This document shows positions 1 through 5,975 of a stretch of DNA of 6,827 bases, in pieces. Each line of letters opens with the position of its first letter. The stretch's first letter is position 1. The notes beneath the pieces are model-generated. The model had not been told where the DNA came from. It was given only the letters and a program-made list of their open reading frames with translations, and did no database searches. Both the position numbers and the translations under genes were made by a program. The DNA lies in the NCBI GenBank assembly GCA_031379665.1, contig JANNFI010000007.1:1-6827 (forward strand), in the 5' to 3' direction. This stretch comes from SZUA-254 sp031379665 (GTDB taxonomy: Bacteria; Bacteroidota; Ignavibacteria; UBA10030; SZUA-254).

Positions 1-220
1 CGCAGTAATACCCGAGCACCTCCCCCGCCGCGCCTTCAGCGGAATACAGTATATAGTCCTTCTGGGCCGGGTTGCCGAGCGCCGCGTCGATGAGCTCCAC
101 CGCCACAGCCGTTTCCGCTGCGGAGAAGACGCCGGTCCGCCGGACGATTCCCTCGAGCGAAGTCCGGTCGGCGGCCGTCAGCGGCCGCACGGAAATCAGG
201 AGATCCGTTCCAGCGCGCAT
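1..220 (-). CDS. GNAT-family N-acetyltransferase, N-terminal part (cut by left window edge)
   Basis: Translating the minus strand from the ATG at 220-218 gives 73 open codons that run off the left edge. Seen: a short N-terminus followed by V-R-P-L-T-A-A-D-R (residues 11-19), a typical first beta-strand and helix of GNAT enzymes. A helix with T-G-V-F (29-32) comes next, then a helix rich in Ala/Val/Glu (34-48), and a strand ending G-E-V-L-G-Y-Y-C (66-73) that fits the central GNAT beta-sheet. The acetyl-CoA-binding loop would lie beyond the edge and is not visible. Known for the family: transfer of an acyl group from acyl-CoA to an amine. The ATG overlaps the end of the upstream ATP-grasp ligase by 25 bases, which implies translational coupling and one operon. 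No Shine-Dalgarno is visible. GTG at 190-188 is an alternative start that would remove the overlap. Substrate unknown; acetylation of a product or precursor of the two ligases is an inference from context. Confidence 0.8.
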   Translation of the reverse strand, partial: MRAGTDLLISVRPLTAADRTSLEGIVRRTGVFSAAETAVAVELIDAALGNPAQKDYILYSAEGAAGEVLGYYC

Positions 221-1278
221 TCTACGATTTTAGCGATGAGCTGATCGAACGTATGGCCCTGGGCCCTCCCCGCCCGGGCGAAGCCGGCGTCATCGGAGAG
301 GTCGGGGTTCGGGTTTACTTCCAGGATATAAGGAACATTGTCGGCGTTGAGACGGAAATCGATTCTCGCGTAGTCACGGCATCCGACGATCCTGTAGGCG
401 GCGAGCGCCATTTCACGCACCTTCGCGGCGACATCGGCCGGAAGGTCCGCCGGGCAGACGCCCTTCGTGTGCTCGTATTCGTCCGACCCCTTGAGCCACT
501 TGGCGTTGTAGCTGATGATCTTGGGGTACTGTTTGGGCAGGGTCGACATGTCGATTTCGGAGATCGGCAGGATCGTCGGCTTCTTGTTCCCCAGGATGCC
601 GACGTTGAGTTCCCGGCCGTCGATGTATTCCTCGACCAGCGACCCCTGCTCGAACTGTTCGTGGATGTGCCGCACCCGGCGCCTCAGCTCGGCGATGGAG
701 CGGACGATCGACTTGGAGTCGATGCCGATGCTGGCGTCTTCGTGCGCCGGTTTGACGATCAGCGGGAAGGTGAGCGTCGGATCGATGCTGAATTTCACGG
801 GGTTCTCGATGAGCTGGTACCGGGGTGTGACCTGGCCGTGGAAGAGGAGCATTTCCTTGACCCGCACCTTGTTCAGGGCGGTCCCGAGCACCAGAGGCTC
901 CGAGCCGGTGTACGGGATGCCCAGCAGTTCGAAAATGCCCACGGCGTGCATCTCGTGGATCGACTCGTTCCCCACGCTCTCGCAGAGGTTGAAGATCACG
1001 TCGGGCCTGAGCTCGTCCAGGTGCTTCACGAACCTGACGATGTCGGCGTTGACATTGAAGATCGACGATTTGTACCCCTGGCTCTGCAGCGCCCTCGAGA
1101 TATCCTCCATCTCGCCGAGCACGCCCACCTCCGACAGGTCGACCACCTCGACCGGCTCACCGATCGTACCGGGGCCGCCGATCTGCAGGATGCCGTTCTC
1201 CGACACGTACTGTCGCTTGATCCCCCAGCCGCTCGCCGGTTCGTTGTAGACGATGCAAACGTGAATTTTCTTGCTCAT
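196..1278 (-). CDS. D-Ala-D-Ala ligase-like ATP-grasp ligase, second of a tandem pair
   Basis: A complete 360-residue protein of the D-alanine-D-alanine ligase superfamily, probably cytoplasmic. Visible in order: an N-terminal Rossmann-like strand (H-V-C-I-V-Y-N, 6-12), then V-I-F-N-L-C-E-S (94-101) and I-P-Y-T-G-S-E-P (121-128). Next come the ATP-binding strand and glycine loop V-K-P-A-H-E-D-A-S-I-G-I (175-186) and V-E-E-Y-I-D-G-R-E-L-N-V-G (215-227). Last is the Mg2+ site R-I-D (D307) with L-E-V-N (E320, N322), at the same 13- and 2-residue spacings as in Ddl. Length is somewhat above that of ordinary Ddl (a little over 300). Residues 17-45 are an insertion near the N-terminus. After the metal site, P-N-P-D-L-S-D-D replaces the Ddl P-G-M-T-S-H-S-L segment that holds the acceptor D-Ala, so true Ddl activity is unlikely. 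The start is the ATG 12 bases after the stop of the paralogous gene upstream, without a Shine-Dalgarno. Carboxylate-amine ligase chemistry is secure; the substrate is not. Confidence 0.9.
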   Translation of the reverse strand: MSKKIHVCIVYNEPASGWGIKRQYVSENGILQIGGPGTIGEPVEVVDLSEVGVLGEMEDISRALQSQGYKSSIFNVNADIVRFVKHLDELRPDVIFNLCESVGNESIHEMHAVGIFELLGIPYTGSEPLVLGTALNKVRVKEMLLFHGQVTPRYQLIENPVKFSIDPTLTFPLIVKPAHEDASIGIDSKSIVRSIAELRRRVRHIHEQFEQGSLVEEYIDGRELNVGILGNKKPTILPISEIDMSTLPKQYPKIISYNAKWLKGSDEYEHTKGVCPADLPADVAAKVREMALAAYRIVGCRDYARIDFRLNADNVPYILEVNPNPDLSDDAGFARAGRAQGHTFDQLIAKIVECALERIS

Positions 1279-1290
1279 TTGGTCACTGTT

Positions 1291-2502
1291 CTATGAGGTT
1301 GTGAGGACGTGGGCGGGCACGGTGGACAGGGCCGGTGCGGTTGACAGGGACGGCGCCTTGGCCAGGCCGTGTCGAACGGCCGCGAACCCGAGCGCGGATT
1401 GGATGAGCGTGTTGTAGGGTATGCCAGCGGCGCGCGCCGCCTTGGGCAGACAGGAATTATCCTCTATGTTCGGGAGGATCCCGGGCAACGGGTTGATTTC
1501 TATGATATGGGGGCGGCCGTGTGCGTCCAGCCGGACGTCGATGCGGCTCCAGTCGCGGCAGCGCAGGATGCGATAGGCGCGCGTGCAGATGCTCCCGATT
1601 TCATCCAATAGCGACGGATCGAGCTTCGCCGGGCATTCGAAGATCTGGAGCGGGTTGTCGGACCGGTCCCAGATCCACTTCGCCTCGTACGAATATATGT
1701 GATTGACACCCTCCGGAAGCGAGTCGAACTTGATCTCGACCACCGGGAGCACCCGCGGGTCGGGCGCGTTCCCGAGGATGCCGACGGTGAATTCACGTCC
1801 GGGCAGAAACTCCTCGATGAGCGCCGGCTGGCGGTATTCATAAAGGACCTTTTCCACGGCCCTGGCGAGCTCCTTCGCGTCCCTGACGAGGGAGGAGTCA
1901 AAAATCCCCTTGCTCGAACCCTCGTGGAGCGGCTTGATCATCAACGGAAACCCAAGGCCCACCCCCCCGAGTTCGGTCATCGATTCGACGACGCGAAACC
2001 GGGCGGTGGGAACGCCGTAGTGGCTCAGGATCTCCTTCGTTCGGGACTTGTCCAGGCAGACCGCCAGCGTCAGGGGATCGGAACCGCTGTACGGGATCCG
2101 CAGCATATCGAGCATCGCGGGCACCTGGGCCTCCCGCGAGACCCCGTTCAGGCCCTCGGCGATGTTGAACACAATGTCGGGGCGTATGCGGCTAACGGTT
2201 GTATAGAAATTTTCATCGGCCTCGATGAGCGTGACGCGATGGACTTCCGCAAGCGCGGCCCTGACTGCTTCGATGGTCTCGGGGGTGTCCCACTCTGCGT
2301 ACCGGTCGTCGGAGCGGTCGTCGGGGCGTGATGGAGAAAGCGATTGGATGTCGAAAGATTCCGGGTGGGGTGCCGCAGCTTCAGTGGCGGCCGGAGGCTC
2401 TGCGAAGGGGTAGGAGTTTGAATTTTGTACCGCGTCTTCCTTCTTCTGATTGTACGTGAGCGCTACGTGGAGCGGGTCGATGCGCGAAGGAAGATCTAAC
2501 AA
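1291..2502 (-). CDS. D-Ala-D-Ala ligase-like ATP-grasp ligase, first of a tandem pair (TTG start)
   Basis: A 403-residue ATP-grasp protein homologous to its downstream neighbour. Visible: first strand H-V-A-L-T-Y-N (12-18), a low-complexity Pro/Ala/Ser/Asp-rich insert (about 22-67), E-W-D-T-P-E-T (70-76) starting the first helix, and V-F-N-I-A-E-G-L-N-G (111-120). These are followed by I-P-Y-S-G-S-D-P (136-143), I-K-P-L-H-E-G-S-S-K-G-I (189-200), I-E-E-F-L-P-G-R-E-F-T-V-G (229-241), and Mg2+ ligands D322, E335 and N337 at Ddl spacing. The tail after about 380 is Ser/Thr/Ala/Pro-rich and probably disordered. The start is TTG at 2502-2500: an in-frame TGA lies seven codons upstream, and no ATG or GTG occurs before the conserved first strand. 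GAGG at 2520-2517 is 14 bases away, too far for a good ribosome site. The acceptor region after E-I-N-P-L-P-G differs from Ddl, so I would not call it ddl. It probably forms an amide or peptide bond together with its paralogue; substrate unknown. Confidence 0.9.
   Translation of the reverse strand: MLDLPSRIDPLHVALTYNQKKEDAVQNSNSYPFAEPPAATEAAAPHPESFDIQSLSPSRPDDRSDDRYAEWDTPETIEAVRAALAEVHRVTLIEADENFYTTVSRIRPDIVFNIAEGLNGVSREAQVPAMLDMLRIPYSGSDPLTLAVCLDKSRTKEILSHYGVPTARFRVVESMTELGGVGLGFPLMIKPLHEGSSKGIFDSSLVRDAKELARAVEKVLYEYRQPALIEEFLPGREFTVGILGNAPDPRVLPVVEIKFDSLPEGVNHIYSYEAKWIWDRSDNPLQIFECPAKLDPSLLDEIGSICTRAYRILRCRDWSRIDVRLDAHGRPHIIEINPLPGILPNIEDNSCLPKAARAAGIPYNTLIQSALGFAAVRHGLAKAPSLSTAPALSTVPAHVLTTS
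1321..1356. repeat. Two imperfect 18-base tandem units in the tail of the first ligase
   Basis: Positions 1321-1338 and 1339-1356 match at 15 of 18 bases. On the minus strand they encode two hexapeptide-like units, L-S-T-A-P-A and L-S-T-V-P-A, in the C-terminal tail beyond the ATP-grasp fold. This looks like a small in-frame tandem duplication in a disordered tail, not a functional DNA site. Confidence 0.6.
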
Positions 2503-2541
2503 GTAACTCGTGAAAACCTCTCAAGATGTTTAACAAAACAG

Positions 2542-2566
2542 TGCATCAAAGAACACGATGCATCAA
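2542..2566. promoter_or_regulatory. Two direct TGCATCAA copies with a possible leader hairpin; candidate operator
   Basis: The octamer TGCATCAA occurs at 2542-2549 and again at 2559-2566, 17 bases from start to start. The second copy is part of the 8-base palindrome GATGCATC (2557-2564). On the minus-strand transcript, TGCATC (2562-2557) can pair with GATGCA (2547-2542) around a 9-base loop, giving a weak 6-7 bp hairpin. The element lies just downstream of the predicted transcription start of the ligase operon, where a repressor site or a leader structure would act. Seen: the repeats and their position. Inferred: any regulatory role. A repeat this short in AT-rich DNA could be chance. Confidence 0.35.
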
Positions 2567-2575
2567 TGACACATA

Positions 2576-2603
2576 AATATAATCAATTTATCATCGTTGT
2601 CAA
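2576..2603 (-). promoter_or_regulatory. Sigma-70-like promoter for the ATP-grasp/GNAT operon
   Basis: On the minus strand, TTGACA (2603-2598) matches the -35 consensus at all six bases. After a 16-base spacer comes TATATT (2581-2576), five of six bases of the -10 consensus. The same bases read as TATATTTA, seven of eight bases of the Bacteroidetes -7 element TAnnTTTG, with TTG 19 bases upstream. A- and T-runs at 2620-2605 could act as an UP element. Transcription would start near 2569 and leave a leader of about 65 bases before the TTG start codon at 2502. The location in the only sizeable AT-rich gap, directly before the first ligase gene, supports the call. Confidence 0.65.
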
Positions 2604-2649
2604 GAAAAAAATGAGTTTTTCGGTGGAGAAGCAGGCGCGATGAGTGAGA

Positions 2650-2697
2650 GGCCGTCGCGCGATGACGGCCGCGTGCCGTGATCGGATGATCATCCGA
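2650..2697 (-). terminator. Two inverted repeats after recG; possible transcript end, not a classic intrinsic terminator
   Basis: Fifteen bases after the recG stop lies a perfect 16-base palindrome, TCGGATGATCATCCGA (2682-2697). As RNA it would form a 6 bp stem with a 4-base loop. Eleven bases further on, GGCCGTC and GACGGCC (2670-2664 and 2656-2650 on the minus strand) form a 7 bp GC-rich stem with a 7-base loop. Neither stem is followed directly by a T-run; the nearest (2610-2605) is about 40 bases on and abuts the next promoter. They may stabilise the 3' end of the recG message or assist termination. True rho-independent termination is doubtful. Confidence 0.35.
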
Positions 2698-2712
2698 CGA
2701 CGGAGGATGTCG

Positions 2713-4914
2713 TCAACCGCTCTGAGTCAGCGGCAGGAGCTCCTTCATCTCCCGGGCGATGACCGGACGGAGGTTGCGGTGCTCGTCGAGTCGCAGATGG
2801 GGATCGCGATCGATCGTCGCGAGCGCGTCGGACCGCGCGATGTCGAGAAGATCCTGGTCGGTGAGAAGATCAGCGATGCGCAGCCGGGGAAGGCCGCTTT
2901 GCTTGGTACCGAAAAATTCCCCCGGACCCCTTATTTTCAGGTCGTTTTCGGCAATTATGAAGCCGTCGTCAGTCTCCCGCGTGATAACGAGGCGTCTCAC
3001 GGCGATGACGTTCTCCTCAGGCTCACCTTCGACCCCGAGGAGCGATGCCCCCCTCGATATCTTCGCCTTCATCCAGTCGGGGGCCATCAGGATGGCGTGC
3101 GACTGACTGCTCCCCCTTCCGACTCGGCCCCGGAGTTGGTGGAGCTGGGACAGTCCGAAGCGTTCGGCGTGTTCGACGACCATGACTGATGCGTTCGGTA
3201 CATCGATGCCGACCTCGATGACCGTCGTCGCGACCAGGATTCGTATCGCGCCCTCCTTGAACGCCCTCATCACGGCCTCGCGATCCTCTGATGGCATCCT
3301 TCCGTGCACCAAACCGGTAGAAATTTCCGGAAATACCTCCGTTCGCAGCTGTTCGTACGATACCGTCGCCGCCTTCAGGTCAAGTTTTTCCGATTCATCC
3401 ACCAGGGGATAGACGATATAGACCTGACTCCCGGCGGCAAGCTGTTGCCGGAGGAAGGCGTAGACGGCGGACCGCTCTTTTTCGAACCTCAGGCTGGTGA
3501 CGATCTTCTTCCTCCCAGGTGGCAGACCCCTGATCACCGACACGTCCAGGTCCCCGTAGAGCGTCATCGACAGCGTCCGCGGGATGGGCGTGGCAGTCAT
3601 CACCAGGAGATCGGGCTGCACCCCTCTCTGGCCCGGGTTCCCCTGCCTGAGGGCGAGCCGCTGCGACACCCCAAACCGGTGCTGTTCGTCGATGATCGCC
3701 AATCCCATCTTGGCGAACCTGATCCCCTTCTGGATGAGGGCGTGGGTGCCCAGGTAGATCCCCGGCTCCCCTTCTTCAATGCTGCGGACAATCGCATCCT
3801 TATCCCTTCCCTTCACCCCACCCGTCAGGATACGGACCGGGACCCCGAGCGGGGCGCAGGATGTGGAAATGGTCTGGTAGTGCTGTTCCGCGAGGAGCTC
3901 CGTGGGGGCCATGAAAACCGCCTGGTATCCGTTGTCGACGGCGACCAGCGCCGCGGTAAGCGCCACCACCGTCTTCCCGCTTCCGACATCCCCCTGGAGG
4001 AGGCGGTTCATCGGCTTCGGTTCCCCCATGTCCTTCGTGATTTCGTTGATCGCCGAAACCTGCCCCGGGGTCAGTGTGAAGGGCAACGCATCGACGAGGG
4101 CCCGCGCGAGTCGGCTCTTCACCTTGAAGGGAATGCCGGGGGCGGCCGATTTCACCGCGCTCCGGCGCAACGCCAGGAGCAGCTGCATCAGGTAGAGTTC
4201 CTCGTATTTCAGCCTCCGACGGGCCACTTCGAGGGCCGCGTGCGATTCGGGGAAATGGATCGATTCGAGGGATTCCGAGATCCCGGCGAGCCCCCTGGCG
4301 GAGAGGATCGAGGGGCTGAGGATTTCTGGAACGTTCGGAAGGTAGTGCGTCACGGCTTCACGCATGATCGTGCGGAGGCCCCGGACGTGGAGCTGCACGC
4401 CCCGGAGCTCTTTGCTCGATCCGTATTTCGGAATGATCCCCCCCGTATGCAGGAACCCCTCGTGGGCCGCGCCTTCCTCCCCCCCGGACGAGAGCCGGTC
4501 GATCATCGGATGGACGATCTGCACCTGGTTCCTGAAACGAGAGACCCGGCCCGAGACGGCGAGCATGTCGCCGGCGGCGAAAGCCCGCTTTAAAAAATTG
4601 ATGCCCTCGAAAAAGAGGAGCTGGACGGTGCCGGTCCCGTCCTCCAGGACGATGACCAGTCGCTGCCGGGGGGGCCGGCCGAGGAGCTCGACGGTCCGGA
4701 CCGTCCCGAGGGTCGATCGGGGGACATCGCCGCGCCCGGGCGTGCGGAGGGCGCCGATCGATTCGACACTTCCGAGGTCGAGATAGCCGTAGGGATAATA
4801 ACGGAGGAGGTCGCGGACCGTGCCGATGCCGTGGGCCTCGAGGACTTCGGCTCGTCTGGGCCCGATACCCTTGAGGAAGCGGACGGGAGTGTCGAGTGGA
4901 TCGGTCGGTTTCAC
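2713..4914 (-). CDS. recG: ATP-dependent DNA helicase RecG
   Basis: RecG, the superfamily 2 helicase that remodels stalled replication forks and Holliday junctions. The 733-residue product is complete; E. coli RecG has 693. Visible: an N-terminal helix-hairpin-helix-like stretch (F-L-K-G-I-G-P-R-R-A-E-V-L, 13-25), an OB-fold wedge (about 68-140), and Walker A G-D-V-G-S-G-K-T (308-315). Further motifs are M-A-P-T-E-L-L-A-E-Q-H (335-345), the D-E-Q-H box (409-412), T-A-T-P-I-P-R-T-L (440-448), E-V-G-I-D-V-P (567-573), Q-L-R-G-R-V-G-R-G (593-601) and the RecG-typical I-R-G-P-G-E-F-F-G-T (661-670). Between the last two, around 617-640, there are about 19 more residues than in the E. coli protein as I remember it. 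The start is GTG at 4914-4912, placing the helix-hairpin-helix at the usual distance; upstream there is no Shine-Dalgarno. It follows gpsA by 24 bases and probably shares its transcript. Identity is secure. Confidence 0.98.
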   Translation of the reverse strand: MKPTDPLDTPVRFLKGIGPRRAEVLEAHGIGTVRDLLRYYPYGYLDLGSVESIGALRTPGRGDVPRSTLGTVRTVELLGRPPRQRLVIVLEDGTGTVQLLFFEGINFLKRAFAAGDMLAVSGRVSRFRNQVQIVHPMIDRLSSGGEEGAAHEGFLHTGGIIPKYGSSKELRGVQLHVRGLRTIMREAVTHYLPNVPEILSPSILSARGLAGISESLESIHFPESHAALEVARRRLKYEELYLMQLLLALRRSAVKSAAPGIPFKVKSRLARALVDALPFTLTPGQVSAINEITKDMGEPKPMNRLLQGDVGSGKTVVALTAALVAVDNGYQAVFMAPTELLAEQHYQTISTSCAPLGVPVRILTGGVKGRDKDAIVRSIEEGEPGIYLGTHALIQKGIRFAKMGLAIIDEQHRFGVSQRLALRQGNPGQRGVQPDLLVMTATPIPRTLSMTLYGDLDVSVIRGLPPGRKKIVTSLRFEKERSAVYAFLRQQLAAGSQVYIVYPLVDESEKLDLKAATVSYEQLRTEVFPEISTGLVHGRMPSEDREAVMRAFKEGAIRILVATTVIEVGIDVPNASVMVVEHAERFGLSQLHQLRGRVGRGSSQSHAILMAPDWMKAKISRGASLLGVEGEPEENVIAVRRLVITRETDDGFIIAENDLKIRGPGEFFGTKQSGLPRLRIADLLTDQDLLDIARSDALATIDRDPHLRLDEHRNLRPVIAREMKELLPLTQSG

Positions 4915-4938
4915 CGTCGACGGGGGGAGTCCGGAGGA

Positions 4939-5937
4939 CTACCGCTCTTCCTTGGCGTCGCGCGTCATCAGCTCCGCGGTGGCCCGGATCGGGTCCTTGT
5001 CCTCGAAAATGACCCGGTACACCTCGTTCACGATTGGTAGCTCCACCTGCAGCTTCCGGCCAAGGTCGAAGACCGAGCGGGTCGTCGCGACGCCCTCCGC
5101 CACCATCACCATCTCATTGAGGATGTCGGGGAGTTTCCTGCCCTTTCCGATCTGTTCCCCCACGTGCCGGTTGCGGGAGTGGCGGCTCAGGCAGGTGGCA
5201 ATCAGGTCGCCGATCCCCGAGAGGCCCGCGAACGTCTGGGGAAGCGCCCCCATCCTCATCCCGAGCCGGGAAATTTCCGCCGTCGCTCGCGTCAGGATCG
5301 CCGCTTTGGTGTTGTCGCCGAACCCGGCCCCGTCGGCGATGCCAGCCCCGATGGCGATGACATTTTTCATCGATCCGGCGATTTCGACGCCCCTGATGTC
5401 TTCGCTCGTATAGATGCGGAACCAGGGCCTGAGGAAATGCTTCTGGACCATCGCCGCGGCCTCGCGCCCGGTCGAGGCCGCCACGACCGCAGTCGGAACC
5501 TGCCTGCTGACCTCTTCGGCGAAGCTGGGCCCGGAGAGGGTGACGATGTTATCGGCTGGCAGGCGCGGCAGCGCGTCGCGCAGCACCTCGGAGACCAGCA
5601 TCAGCGTGGAGTTCTCGATCCCCTTGGCGACGTTGACAAACACCGTCTTCCGGAAATCGCGTTCCCGTAGCGCGTTGGCCGTCGCGCGGAGGAACTGGGA
5701 GGGAATCGCCGTGACGATGATCTCCGCCCCCTCCACGGCGTTTTCGAGGTGGGGCGTGATGACGACGCCCGTCGGGATCGGGATGCCCGGCAGCAGCCGC
5801 CGGTTTTCACGGTGGGACTCTATTTCGTTGGCGTGCTCGGGGCGGTGAGCCCAGAGCGAGACGGCGTGATTGTTTTGCGAGAGGAGAACCGCCAGTGTGG
5901 TACCCCAACTGCCAGCTCCGAGAACCGTGATGCGCAT
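4939..5937 (-). CDS. gpsA: NAD(P)+-dependent glycerol-3-phosphate dehydrogenase GpsA
   Basis: Cytosolic enzyme reducing dihydroxyacetone phosphate to sn-glycerol 3-phosphate, the backbone precursor of phospholipids. The 332-residue length is normal. Seen: the dinucleotide-binding loop G-A-G-S-W-G-T (7-13), V-A-K-G-I-E (103-108), L-S-G-P-S-F-A-E-E-V (134-143), and E-I-A-G-S-M-K-N-V (185-193) with the expected catalytic Lys at 191. Also present are G-F-G-D-N-T-K-A-A (205-213) and the C-terminal signature G-L-S-G-I-G-D-L-I-A-T-C (238-249) followed by S-R-N-R (254-257). All expected motifs are intact. The ATG at 5937-5935 places the glycine loop at residue 7, as is usual. The bases before it are C-rich with no Shine-Dalgarno. 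It lies 38 bases after plsY, whose product uses glycerol 3-phosphate, and 24 bases before recG. Co-transcription is likely. Confidence 0.98.
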   Translation of the reverse strand: MRITVLGAGSWGTTLAVLLSQNNHAVSLWAHRPEHANEIESHRENRRLLPGIPIPTGVVITPHLENAVEGAEIIVTAIPSQFLRATANALRERDFRKTVFVNVAKGIENSTLMLVSEVLRDALPRLPADNIVTLSGPSFAEEVSRQVPTAVVAASTGREAAAMVQKHFLRPWFRIYTSEDIRGVEIAGSMKNVIAIGAGIADGAGFGDNTKAAILTRATAEISRLGMRMGALPQTFAGLSGIGDLIATCLSRHSRNRHVGEQIGKGRKLPDILNEMVMVAEGVATTRSVFDLGRKLQVELPIVNEVYRVIFEDKDPIRATAELMTRDAKEER

Positions 5938-5975
5938 AGGGGCCAGGGATCGGGGTGAAGACGCGGAGCCGGGTG

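Noticed and set aside
253..1296. Long open frame on the plus strand opposite the second ligase
   Set aside because: It is antisense to a protein with intact ATP-grasp motifs. Its translation is rich in Asp, Arg, Val and Pro without a recognisable domain, as expected for a GC-rich shadow frame.
1500..1901. Alternative minus-strand frame inside the first ligase
   Set aside because: The Ser/Arg-rich translation in a shifted frame is typical of GC-rich shadow frames. The ligase frame carries the conserved motifs without interruption, so there is no sign of a frameshift.
196..2502. Naming either ligase ddl (cell-wall D-Ala-D-Ala ligase)
   Set aside because: The ATP and Mg2+ residues fit, but the acceptor segment after E-x-N-x-x-P lacks the Ddl H-S-L signature, and two diverged copies sit with a GNAT gene rather than with cell-wall genes.
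2542..2566. CRISPR-like or attachment-site repeat
   Set aside because: There are only two 8-base copies with no spacer regularity, and no cas, integrase or transposase gene is in the window.
2605..2620. A-run then T-run (AAAAA, CTCA, TTTTTT on the minus strand) as an intrinsic terminator for recG
   Set aside because: The stem would be only A-T pairs, and it abuts the -35 box of the next promoter. It fits better as an AT-rich upstream promoter element.
2644..3189. Plus-strand frame starting in the recG-ligase gap
   Set aside because: Nearly all of it is antisense to the conserved C-terminal part of recG, its start lies inside the inverted-repeat region, and the product resembles nothing I know.
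3304..4593. 429-codon open frame on the plus strand opposite recG
   Set aside because: The recG strand carries every helicase motif. The plus-strand translation is Arg/Pro/His-rich with no recognisable domain and no ribosome site.
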